A stretch of DNA of 64,000 bases. It comes from Bacteroidota bacterium. GTDB taxonomy: Bacteria > Bacteroidota > Bacteroidia > B-17B0 > Aurantibacillaceae. The notes beneath the pieces were generated by a model. That model saw nothing but the letters and a program-made list of their open reading frames with translations, made no database searches and had not been told where the DNA came from. How positions within the stretch are numbered: position 1 is the first letter of the stretch; every line of letters begins with the position of its first letter. The translations under genes were made by a program, and so were the position numbers. Where the stretch lies: NCBI GenBank assembly GCA_013697245.1, contig JACCXH010000071.1, positions 1 through 64,000 of the forward strand, given 5' to 3'. Of this stretch, positions 15,393-23,774 are shown piece after piece.

Positions 15393-16019
15393 TTAAACAG
15401 AAATTTTTTTGCTTGCGAATTTAATTTTTGATTCTTGTTTATTTACAATGCGGATAATATTCTTGCGATGAGTAATAATTAATAATAAAGCAACCGCAAT
15501 TGAAAAAGTTGTAAGAATTGGATTTGTGTTCCCAAAAATAAACTGTAAGATGAATGGGAAAGCTGCCCCGGCCATCATAGATGATAAAGAAACCATTCTG
15601 GAAGCAAATAATACCAATAAAAAAATCGCTAAAGCAACGCAGCAGGATAAGGGTAAGATACACATAACAATACCTAAAATGGTTGCTACCCCTTTTCCAC
15701 CCCTAAAACCGGCGAATACAGGAAAAATATGTCCTACAAGAGCGGCAATACCTAGTGCCAATTGAAGGTTAACAAATTCATTACTTGCAAATAAATAAGG
15801 ACTCAGAAATGATAGTAAAACAGCCATGCTGCCTTTTAAAATATCGATAATTAATACAGGAATACCTGCTTTTTGACCTAAAACCCTGAAAGTATTGGTG
15901 GCTCCCGCATTACCACTACCAAACTCGCGCACATCAATATCATAAAAAGCCTTACCAATCCATACAGCGGTGGGAATTGAACCGATTAAATACGCTGATA
16001 TAATTAAAACTGCTATCAA
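15393..16019 (-). CDS. plsY: Glycerol-3-phosphate acyltransferase PlsY
   Basis: The 208-residue integral membrane protein has PlsY motifs in order: GSIPTAVWIGK near residue 13, REFGSGNAGATNTFRVLG near 32-48, and FRGGKGVAT near 108. Five or more hydrophobic helices are evident. It transfers the acyl group of acyl-phosphate to glycerol-3-phosphate, the first step of phospholipid synthesis. It is a single gene with its own terminator. Confidence 0.95.
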   Translation of the reverse strand: MIAVLIISAYLIGSIPTAVWIGKAFYDIDVREFGSGNAGATNTFRVLGQKAGIPVLIIDILKGSMAVLLSFLSPYLFASNEFVNLQLALGIAALVGHIFPVFAGFRGGKGVATILGIVMCILPLSCCVALAIFLLVLFASRMVSLSSMMAGAAFPFILQFIFGNTNPILTTFSIAVALLLIITHRKNIIRIVNKQESKIKFASKKISV

Positions 16020-16069
16020 GTTATTGTAATTGTTAAATTAATTATAACAAATCTATAAATTATTTTAGA

Positions 16070-16111
16070 TAAAAAAAACACTTAAACTTTTTTTTATTAA
16101 AGTCTAAGTGC
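16070..16111 (-). terminator. Rho-independent terminator after gdhA
   Basis: On the minus strand an interrupted stem (CACTTA at 16079-16084 pairs with TAAGTG at 16105-16110 and continues inward with one mismatch) precedes a run of eight T. It starts about 25 bases after the gdhA stop. Confidence 0.75.
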
Positions 16112-16133
16112 TTTTTAGTCAGTTAATTAACAA

Positions 16134-17411
16134 TTAGTAAGCTCCTTTTAGCTTAACGCCTTGCTCTATTTTTTGTAGTGCTGTAATATACGCTGCAATT
16201 CTCATACCCGTTTTAAAACTAGAGGCATTATGCCAAACTGCTTCAAAAGCTATCTCCATTTTAAGATCGTGTCTGGTATTCACCTCTTCTTCTGTCCAGT
16301 AATACCCGGCTTTATTTTGAACCCACTCAAAATAACTTACAGTTACACCACCGCTATTAGCTAAAATATCCGGTACGCAAATTATTTTTTTATCATTTAA
16401 GATCGGATCGGCTTCCGGTGTAGTTGGTCCATTTGCACCCTCTACTATTAATTTAGCCTGGATCTTTCCTGCATTCTCTTCAGTAATTACATTTTGTAAA
16501 GCCGCAGGAACCAAAACATCACACTTACTGATCAAAAGATCTTCGTGTTTAATTTCAGTTGCGCCTGTAAAGCCTTTTAATACACGGTTGTTTTTAGCAG
16601 CGTACTCTAAAGCTTCTTTAATATCAATTCCTTTTTCGTTATAAAAAGAAGCTGTGTGATCGCCAATACCAACAATTTTAATCCCTTTTTCAGAAAGTAA
16701 ACGTGCTGCATGCGACCCAACATTACCAAAACCCTGCACTACTGCGGTAACTTCGGTTGGTAATAAGCCCATTTTTTTAAGGGCAGCTAAGGCATTAACC
16801 ATAACACCTCTTCCTGTTGCAGCATCGCGGCCTAAAGAACCACCAATAGCAATAGGCTTTCCGGTAATTACACCGGGGCTATCTTCACCATTTATTTTAT
16901 TAAATTCATCTAATATCCAGGCCATTTCTCTTCCGCTTGTTCCCATATCCGGTGCAGGAATATCCCTGTTAACACCAAATACATCTTTCATAGAAACAGC
17001 ATAGGCGCGGCTTAAACGCTCTAACTCGCCAACGCTCATCGTACGTGGATCGCACTTAATACCACCTTTTGCACCACCATAAGGTAAATTTGCAACGGCA
17101 CATTTAAAACTCATCCATGCAGCTAATGCCATTACTTCATCTGCGTTTACATCCATCGCATAACGAATACCACCTTTGCTCGGACCTAAGTGCGTGCTGT
17201 GTACTGTACGGTATCCTTCAAAAACTTGAATTTTACCATTGTCCATCATGATGGGCAGGCTTACTTTAACTTGTTTGCTGGGATTTTTTAGTACTTGTAA
17301 AACCTCATCGCTAAGGTTCATTAGTTTGGCGGCCACATCTAAGCGGGCCAATACAGCATCAAACATACTTTCCGAGTGTGCTTGAGTTGCATTTACTGTG
17401 TGTGTTGACAT
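16134..17411 (-). CDS. gdhA: Glutamate dehydrogenase (Glu/Leu/Phe/Val family)
   Basis: The 425-residue protein has the substrate domain signatures GPSKGGIRY and the catalytic Lys region LPYGGAKGGIKCDP, IPAPDMGTSGREMAW, and a Rossmann segment VVQGFGNVGSHAA. The size and sequence fit the short hexameric NAD-type enzymes. It interconverts glutamate with 2-oxoglutarate and ammonia. A Bacteroidota-type promoter lies upstream and a terminator downstream, so it is monocistronic. Confidence 0.93.
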   Translation of the reverse strand: MSTHTVNATQAHSESMFDAVLARLDVAAKLMNLSDEVLQVLKNPSKQVKVSLPIMMDNGKIQVFEGYRTVHSTHLGPSKGGIRYAMDVNADEVMALAAWMSFKCAVANLPYGGAKGGIKCDPRTMSVGELERLSRAYAVSMKDVFGVNRDIPAPDMGTSGREMAWILDEFNKINGEDSPGVITGKPIAIGGSLGRDAATGRGVMVNALAALKKMGLLPTEVTAVVQGFGNVGSHAARLLSEKGIKIVGIGDHTASFYNEKGIDIKEALEYAAKNNRVLKGFTGATEIKHEDLLISKCDVLVPAALQNVITEENAGKIQAKLIVEGANGPTTPEADPILNDKKIICVPDILANSGGVTVSYFEWVQNKAGYYWTEEEVNTRHDLKMEIAFEAVWHNASSFKTGMRIAAYITALQKIEQGVKLKGAY

Positions 17412-17441
17412 AAGTAAATTTTAGTGTTGTTTGCTGGGGGG

Positions 17442-17472
17442 CAAATTTAAGTAAATTATTCAATAATGACAA
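17442..17472 (-). promoter_or_regulatory. Bacteroidota-type promoter for gdhA
   Basis: On the minus strand TTG (17472-17470) is followed after 20 bases by TAAATTTG (17449-17442), matching the TTTG / TAnnTTTG consensus of the Bacteroidota primary sigma factor. A start about 7 bases further on leaves a leader of roughly 25 bases before the gdhA ATG. Confidence 0.5.
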
Positions 17473-17566
17473 GCTATAAATGAATACTTTAGGTGTATTA
17501 AAATAACAATTATTGGTAAGAATAAATTTGCTTTACAACCCTTCTATGCGTTAATTTGACGAAAAC

Positions 17567-18031
17567 TTGGCTGAATTCTTAAAAATATTTTCCGTTTTTC
17601 TTACCTGCACTTTCTTTTTTGTTAAACTGGGTATGCCTACGGCTGTTATTGTTTTTAAATATAATTTTATGAAAGTTATTTTGGTTGCCTGTTCAGGAGG
17701 TATTACCGGCAATATAATTTTCACCAACCTAAGCGCCGTTATCTTAAAATGGACACATATATACCGCGAAAAAAGGAACATCAAAAAAAAGATCTTTACT
17801 AAAACTACCCGCCGCATGATTCGTATTAAACAACGCTTTGGCCTTGCCGGAATCGCAGCAATAACACCTTTAATATCGCAACCCATTGGCGCTTTTTTTG
17901 CAGAGAAATTTTTTAAGGATAAGAAAAAAGTTGTTTTATATTTAAGCATATCGGTTATTATCTGGGCTATTGGACTTTATTTTATTTTATTCCTTTTTCA
18001 TGACCAATTAGAGGTTTGGGGAATTATATAG
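17567..18031 (+). CDS. Membrane protein with several helices, unknown function
   Basis: The 154-residue ORF starts with TTG 17567 (ATG 17632 is an alternative that would remove the first helix). Hydrophobic segments lie near 5-25, 35-60 and 125-145, with a basic loop between (KWTHIYREKRNIKKKIF, RRMIRIKQRFG) and a GLAGIAAITPLISQPIGAF segment that resembles the re-entrant region of YqaA/small multidrug export proteins. Function is not assignable. Confidence 0.6.
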   Translation: MAEFLKIFSVFLTCTFFFVKLGMPTAVIVFKYNFMKVILVACSGGITGNIIFTNLSAVILKWTHIYREKRNIKKKIFTKTTRRMIRIKQRFGLAGIAAITPLISQPIGAFFAEKFFKDKKKVVLYLSISVIIWAIGLYFILFLFHDQLEVWGII

Positions 18032-18063
18032 CCTAAAGTTAAAAGCATGGAAGGTTTAAGATT

Positions 18064-18753
18064 CTGGAAAACATTAAACACATATTCTTTGATCTTGACG
18101 ATACGTTATGGGATTTTGAAAAAAATTCGATTCATGTTTTGCAGCAATTATTTTTAGAGTTTGATCTTACCGATAAATTAAAAACCGACTTTGATACTTT
18201 TCACACAAACTACAAAAAAACCAACTCTAAATTGTGGTTACAATATGCCAAAAAAGAAATAGATAAACAGTATTTACGTAACCACCGGTTTAATTTGGTT
18301 TTTAACCAGTTTGATTATGATAATTATGATGAGAATTTAATTATTACCGATCACTACCTTAACCGCGCGCCAAATGGCACACATTTAAAAGAAAATTGTA
18401 TTGAAGTGTTGGATTATTTAAAACAGAAATACCAATTACACATTATTACCAATGGCTTCAAACAAATTCAATTCATAAAAATTGACGGCTGTGGTTTAAG
18501 AAATTATTTTACAAATATTATTATTAGCGAAGAACATAATTTAACCAAACCGGATAAAGAAATTTTTAGGTTGGCCGAATCATTTGCCGGCGCCAAAAAA
18601 GATGAGTGCATGATGATAGGCGATAATTTTGAAAGCGACGTAGAGGGCGCTATAAATGCAGGCTGGCAGGCTATTTATTTTTCAGAGGATACCTCCCGAA
18701 AATTTGAAGGAAAACAAATTACCGGTTTACAGCAACTAAAACAATTATTTTAA
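18064..18753 (+). CDS. HAD-superfamily phosphatase (YjjG-like), non-ATG start
   Basis: The HAD motif I (FFDLDDTLWDF) lies in frame upstream of the first conventional start (TTG 18139), so the gene must begin earlier. The only reasonable codon is CTG at 18064; upstream in-frame codons reach a stop with no ATG, GTG or TTG. An out-of-frame ATG sits at 18046. From CTG the product has 229 residues with motif II in IITNGFK, the motif III Lys in LTKPDKEIF and motif IV GDNFESDVEGA. It resembles the YjjG nucleotidase branch. Start-codon mutation, a small indel or true CTG initiation are all possible. Confidence 0.75.
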   Translation: MENIKHIFFDLDDTLWDFEKNSIHVLQQLFLEFDLTDKLKTDFDTFHTNYKKTNSKLWLQYAKKEIDKQYLRNHRFNLVFNQFDYDNYDENLIITDHYLNRAPNGTHLKENCIEVLDYLKQKYQLHIITNGFKQIQFIKIDGCGLRNYFTNIIISEEHNLTKPDKEIFRLAESFAGAKKDECMMIGDNFESDVEGAINAGWQAIYFSEDTSRKFEGKQITGLQQLKQLF

Positions 18754-18764
18754 TTTCTGTTCGG

Positions 18765-21464
18765 TTATTTCGTTACCACTTTTTTGATCGCAACTTCTCC
18801 ATTTACAGTATAAATTTTTACCAAATAAATTCCTTTAGCAAAAGTTCCTAAATTTAATTGTTTTGTATTGCTTTTAACCATTTCGGTTAGAAAGATCTGT
18901 CCGGTTAAATTAAGCACTTCGATCTTTTTAATTTCTTCGCTACTTTTAATTGTAATAACATCGCTGGCCGGGTTTGGAAAAATAGAAATAGTATTTTCTA
19001 AATAATTTTCTTTTATACCTACTGTATTTCCAATAGCAACTGTATTAGTGGCACCAACTGTTAGTGGCGAAATTATACCGTTTGCATTGGATTGATTAGC
19101 ATTCATTAAATTAAAATTAAATAAAGTATCAAACACTAAACCCGGATTTACTTTAAAATGTAAAACCGCGATCTTGCCATTACCACTTACATTTGTATTA
19201 TTAGTGTGTGTAGTTGCAGTATAAATTATCCCGTTATTGAACTGTTTTTTTCTGAAATGTAAATTTTGATTTGTGGCATTCAAAAACGAAATAGGATATT
19301 CGATATAAACACTATCAAATTGAAGATAGGTCTTATCAAAATTTATAGTAAAGGCAACGCCATTAATAGTATTTATAGTATTTGTACTATCGCCCAAATA
19401 AATGGATGCTGTACCCCATTGCCCGCTTTGCACAAAGTTTTGATCAGGCACCACATTTAATTGCGGACTCGTAAATGTGGTTGTATTATTTTTAAAAGTA
19501 TGCGTTAGATTATAATTATTGTAGATCGCCAGGGTATCGTTCAAATCAATTAATCCGCTACCATTACAATCAGAATGACTTAAATTTTTACCGTTACTGA
19601 TAAAACCAACCCAATTATTGGCGAAATACGATTGCCACAAATTACTAATACTTGCTCTGGCAGCCCCAGTTTGTGATAGGTGTAGGCCAAGCTCTAAAAT
19701 GTCTAAATTATTTGCGCTGCCATCGCTGTTGGCATCACCCGGCCAAACATCGGCACAGCTTGTATTCACATACACATTAAATGTTTGTGTATTAACACAG
19801 CTTGGTGAATTAGATCCCGAAATTGTGTAGGTAGTATTTGCCAACGGTAAAATATTAATTGTATTTGCACAAGCTGTTGCATTTAAAGAATAAGAAGCAG
19901 CGCCACCTAGTGTAAATGTTGAGCTCGAACCAATGCAAACAATATTTGCTCCGTTAATGGTCACATTTACAGCGCCAACTAAAATCGTTAAACTGGTTGT
20001 GGCTATACAATTATTTATATCAGTCCCTGAAACGTTATAATTGGTTGTAATAGCCGGATTAAGCACTACACTGCTGGCATTCGATCCATTACTCCACGTA
20101 TACGTGCTTGCGCCACTAACTGTTAAGCTTGCTCCGGCAGTTGCACAAATAACGGTGTTGCCAGATAAAGACAAGGGAGATGCTGAAGGTGTAACAGAGA
20201 GCGTAATTACTTTCGTAACCGGAAAACAAGAACCTATTGGTGTCATAGTTAAAGTGTATGTTCCTGCAAAATTGGTTGTAAATGTTTGGTTAGAAAATGA
20301 AGGAGTAGTGTATGGCGGCCCAACACTTACGCCTGACCAGGAATATGGTCCCTGGCCAGGAGGGGCAACAATTGAAAAAGTAGTTGCACCACAGGTTGGA
20401 AAAACAATAGACGAATTAGCTGCAGAAACAGCAGTATTGTTATTAGAAATCGTCATCGGCGAACATTGTGAATCAAAATAACTATAACCATAATGACCGC
20501 CTGCATCACAATCAGTTGCAACAATATCAATAGTTATATTTTGGCCAATATATGCCGAAAGATCGATTGAACTCATTCTCCATTTATTAAAAATAATAGA
20601 TCCTGTACCAGTATATGGTGTTCCTGACGGCGCATTGTAATACTGGGGGGCATCAGTCCCGGAGGGGCAAGAAACACTTGGGGCAGAAACTGAAAAATTT
20701 GGGCAGGTAATGGGCGCGCTTGTTGTTGCATTAGTTAAATTAATTTGAAATGCCCCGGCATCACAACAGGTATGCCCGGTAGAAAAAACAGATAAAAATG
20801 CAAATTGAAACAATGCGTTGCTTGAAGTAACAAGAATTGTTTTTGATAATTTTTCGATACTGTAATCATTAATATTATTATTAATTCGGATAACACGATC
20901 TCCATACATATTCTGAATACCGGGGTTTACAGAAGTACCCGTATTTGCTATGGTTCCAAAAACAGAATAAATGGGATAAACGCCACCGATCACCGGATCT
21001 ATATAACCATTTGTGGTAGCAATTAATTCTGATTCGGATGGTAAGTTTGGGGTTGTAATATTACATGAATTGCCAGGAAATTGATTGCTACCACCACTTA
21101 ATGTCCAACCGCCGATTTGATTTGGAGTTGTAATAACTCCCGGGGCCGATGTTTCAAAATCTTCATTCACACAAACAGCAGCAACTGCAGGGCGTAAATT
21201 GTAACTAGAGTTTTTATATTTATGGGTCTTTGGCGTAATGCCATATTTACTATTTATGAATGAGCGTTTTAAGCCCCACATCCTTACTTTAAATTCATCT
21301 CCCAAAAAACCTTCAGAGATGGCAGAATTTTTTGCCGCCACTTCATCAAAACCTGCTAGCGAATCTGCAGAAAAAATATAGGCGAACTGTTTAGTTTTAT
21401 TGTTTTGAGAAATACCCGCTTGTGTAAATAATAAAAGCGCTGCAATGGATAAAAAGTTTTTCAT
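18765..21464 (-). CDS. Large T9SS-exported protein with dockerin-like and cohesin-like regions
   Basis: ATG 21464 starts a signal peptide (MKNFLSIAALLLF.., cleavage after GISQ), preferred over the longer ORF form. The product has about 899 residues. A beta-rich N-terminal half is followed by Ig-like repeats with VCIGSS- and SGSNSPSC-type segments. A dockerin-like pair of Ca-binding loops comes next (GDANSDGSANNLD and DCNGSGLIDLND), then a cohesin-like beta domain (SIYLGDSTN, VLHFKVNPG). It ends with a type A T9SS sorting domain (IFPNPASDVITI, KGIYLVKIY, KKVVTK). Probably a surface-attached protein. No enzymatic motif is seen. Confidence 0.8.
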   Translation of the reverse strand: MKNFLSIAALLLFTQAGISQNNKTKQFAYIFSADSLAGFDEVAAKNSAISEGFLGDEFKVRMWGLKRSFINSKYGITPKTHKYKNSSYNLRPAVAAVCVNEDFETSAPGVITTPNQIGGWTLSGGSNQFPGNSCNITTPNLPSESELIATTNGYIDPVIGGVYPIYSVFGTIANTGTSVNPGIQNMYGDRVIRINNNINDYSIEKLSKTILVTSSNALFQFAFLSVFSTGHTCCDAGAFQINLTNATTSAPITCPNFSVSAPSVSCPSGTDAPQYYNAPSGTPYTGTGSIIFNKWRMSSIDLSAYIGQNITIDIVATDCDAGGHYGYSYFDSQCSPMTISNNNTAVSAANSSIVFPTCGATTFSIVAPPGQGPYSWSGVSVGPPYTTPSFSNQTFTTNFAGTYTLTMTPIGSCFPVTKVITLSVTPSASPLSLSGNTVICATAGASLTVSGASTYTWSNGSNASSVVLNPAITTNYNVSGTDINNCIATTSLTILVGAVNVTINGANIVCIGSSSTFTLGGAASYSLNATACANTINILPLANTTYTISGSNSPSCVNTQTFNVYVNTSCADVWPGDANSDGSANNLDILELGLHLSQTGAARASISNLWQSYFANNWVGFISNGKNLSHSDCNGSGLIDLNDTLAIYNNYNLTHTFKNNTTTFTSPQLNVVPDQNFVQSGQWGTASIYLGDSTNTINTINGVAFTINFDKTYLQFDSVYIEYPISFLNATNQNLHFRKKQFNNGIIYTATTHTNNTNVSGNGKIAVLHFKVNPGLVFDTLFNFNLMNANQSNANGIISPLTVGATNTVAIGNTVGIKENYLENTISIFPNPASDVITIKSSEEIKKIEVLNLTGQIFLTEMVKSNTKQLNLGTFAKGIYLVKIYTVNGEVAIKKVVTK

Positions 21465-21519
21465 ATTGAATGATTTAGTTTTTTGCTCGAACCGCCTAAA
21501 TGTAAAGAAAAAAAGCATA

Positions 21520-23301
21520 TTACTTCTTTCTATTGAGTGAATACACCCTTTCACCGTTTAAATAGGTATGTAGAACTTTTGTATTTAAAACATCGGCTAT
21601 TTTACACTTCATAATATCGGTATCTAAAATAATCAGATCGGCACATTTTCCTTTTTCCAAACTACCTTTTTGTTTCTCTTCAAAGTTTGAATAGGCGGCC
21701 CAGATGGTCATGCCTTTTAATGTTTCTTCGCGTGTTAAAGCGTTCTCCATTTGAAAGCCGCCCTCCGGAAAACCTTTACTATCCTTTCTTGCCACTGCTG
21801 CAAAAAAAGTTTTAAAGGGTGAGATATCTTCAACAGGAAAATCAGTGCCCAATGCAACTACTCCAACAGCATTTAAAAGATCATTATAAGCGTATGCCAT
21901 TTTTACTCTATCTTCTCCTAATCTATCTTTTGCCCAATACATATCGCTTGTGGCATGTGTTGGCTGAATGGAAGGGATCACTGACAAAGCTTTAAAATAT
22001 TCCAAATGCTTTTTGTCAATTACTTGCGCGTGTTCTATTCGCCATCTTCTTTTTTTACAGATCTCTTTAAATAATTTTCCACCTATATCGCCAAACATTT
22101 CAGGTTTACTTCCATAAACAGCTAACATAGACCAAACTGCCGAATCTCCTATGCAGTGCGTGTTCATTTGAAAACCACTCAGGTCCATTTTATCAGCCAT
22201 CTTCACATAATAGTCAAGGTCATTCAATAAAAATCCTTTCCAGTCTTTTTTATCTGCATAATCTTTTAAAAGACAAGCTCCTCTTGATCCCAATGCTCCA
22301 TCGCCATAAAACTTAAATGAGCGAACCGTTAGTTTATCGGTAATATAAATTCCATTTTTTAAATAATGGTCAAGGTTTTCTTTATTGGGTGTTAACATGG
22401 CATACACCCTAATTTTTAGCTCATTGCTTTTATGAAGTTCGTCAATAGCATCAACAATACTCTTTTCTAAACCTGCATCGTCAACAGTTGTTAAGCCAAC
22501 CGCCAGGCAATTTTCCTGCGCTATTAACAATGCCTTTTTTATTTGTTGTTTGGATGGTTTTGGGATTTTTTCGGTTACAAGATCAACCGCATTATCAATT
22601 AAAATGCCGGTTAAAACAAAACCTTCCTTTAACATGGATCTATCGCCACCCGTTTCATTATAGGGCCAGGGCATAGATTCTATGGTGCCTCCCTTTATTT
22701 TTTCCGGGCTGTTTATTCCTGCCAAATTAAGCGCCGCAGCATTTGCAAGTGCGGCATGCCCATCAATCCTCTGCAAAATAACCGGCGTGTTCGGAAATAA
22801 AGAGTCTAATTTCATTCTATCAGGATATTGTTTGTTCTCCCAATCGTTTTGATCCCAACCTCTGCCAATGATCCAATCTTCTTCCGCGGTGATTTTTTTT
22901 AATTTATTATTATTTGTTTCCGGAAACATATTCCGTTCTTTCGCAAAAGCAATCGTTCTCTCAATCACTTCTTCAAATGACTTTGTTCCAACAAGGTTTA
23001 ATTCGTTCAATCCCTTTCCATAACTGTAAAAGTGGCAGTGCGCATCAATAAAGCCTGGAAAAACCGCTTTTCCATCAAGATCAATTGTGTTCTTAGACCC
23101 GTATTTTTGTAGGATCGTTTTATCTGTATTCAATTCAACGATCTTTCCATCTTTAATTGCAATAGATTCGTAAATAGTAAACAAAGAATCAACCGAATAA
23201 ATAGTAGCATGATGAAGTATCGTATCCACCTCCACTTTTGCCGATGAACAAGAAACCAAAAAAGAAATTGTTACTATTAAAATAAAAGCGTTTTTTAGCA
23301 T
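21520..23301 (-). CDS. Amidohydrolase family 3 lipoprotein
   Basis: Starting at the second of two adjacent Met codons (23301) gives a lipoprotein signal with lipobox SFLVSC. The enzyme domain has the metal-site motif GFIDAHCHFYSYG, a long insert, and later FYGDGALGSRGA, NTHCIGD, HAQVID and LGTDFPVED, as in YtcJ-like enzymes. The substrate is unknown but N-acyl or amide bonds are likely. It acts in the periplasm or on the outer membrane. Its start is 17 bases from that of the divergent NTF2-like gene, so the two share a tiny promoter region. Confidence 0.85.
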   Translation of the reverse strand: MLKNAFILIVTISFLVSCSSAKVEVDTILHHATIYSVDSLFTIYESIAIKDGKIVELNTDKTILQKYGSKNTIDLDGKAVFPGFIDAHCHFYSYGKGLNELNLVGTKSFEEVIERTIAFAKERNMFPETNNNKLKKITAEEDWIIGRGWDQNDWENKQYPDRMKLDSLFPNTPVILQRIDGHAALANAAALNLAGINSPEKIKGGTIESMPWPYNETGGDRSMLKEGFVLTGILIDNAVDLVTEKIPKPSKQQIKKALLIAQENCLAVGLTTVDDAGLEKSIVDAIDELHKSNELKIRVYAMLTPNKENLDHYLKNGIYITDKLTVRSFKFYGDGALGSRGACLLKDYADKKDWKGFLLNDLDYYVKMADKMDLSGFQMNTHCIGDSAVWSMLAVYGSKPEMFGDIGGKLFKEICKKRRWRIEHAQVIDKKHLEYFKALSVIPSIQPTHATSDMYWAKDRLGEDRVKMAYAYNDLLNAVGVVALGTDFPVEDISPFKTFFAAVARKDSKGFPEGGFQMENALTREETLKGMTIWAAYSNFEEKQKGSLEKGKCADLIILDTDIMKCKIADVLNTKVLHTYLNGERVYSLNRKK

Positions 23302-23318
23302 CATCAAATTTAAGAAAT

Positions 23319-23681
23319 ATGCTCCCCGAACAAAATAAAAAAATTGCTCAGAAATGGTTTGAGGCATTTAATGCGCAAAATCTAGAGGAATTATTATCGC
23401 TTTACGACGAAAATGCCGAACATTATAGCCCTAAATTAAAAATACACAAGCCCCAAACGCAGGGTTTAATAAAAGGGAAACAGGCTTTACGCGAATGGTG
23501 GCACGACGCTTTTAACCGCTTGCCGACCTTAAATTACGAGGTAATAAAACTAACAGCAGATGACGAACAGGTTTTTATGGAATATATAAGGCATGTTAAA
23601 ACCGATGAAGACCTTCGTGTAGCTGAGGTTTTACAGGTAAAGAACGGCCTTATCGTTTTTTCGAGGGTATATCATGGCTAA
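23319..23681 (+). CDS. NTF2/SnoaL-like protein
   Basis: The 120-residue protein matches the SnoaL-like fold: AQKWFEAFNAQNLEELLSLY at the N-terminus, DENAEHYSPK, GKQALREWWHDAFNRLP, and C-terminal beta strands (MEYIRHVKT, VAEVLQVKNGLIV). Such proteins form a cone-shaped pocket and include isomerases and ketosteroid-binding proteins. The ligand is unknown. It is divergent from the amidohydrolase. Confidence 0.8.
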   Translation: MLPEQNKKIAQKWFEAFNAQNLEELLSLYDENAEHYSPKLKIHKPQTQGLIKGKQALREWWHDAFNRLPTLNYEVIKLTADDEQVFMEYIRHVKTDEDLRVAEVLQVKNGLIVFSRVYHG

Positions 23682-23774
23682 AGCTTATTTTTCACCCTTT
23701 TAGGGGTATTTAGCGCATATTTATTTTAAGTTATTTTAAGATTAATTTCATAAATTCACCAACAACTTATTACA

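Noticed and set aside
20041-20481. 146-residue plus-strand ORF inside the T9SS gene
   Set aside because: Antisense to a clear secreted protein; composition is typical of a shadow frame of repetitive Thr/Ser/Asn codons.
21465-21554. 30-residue N-terminal extension of the large T9SS protein
   Set aside because: A clean signal peptide starts at 21464, and the extension overlaps the amidohydrolase gene.
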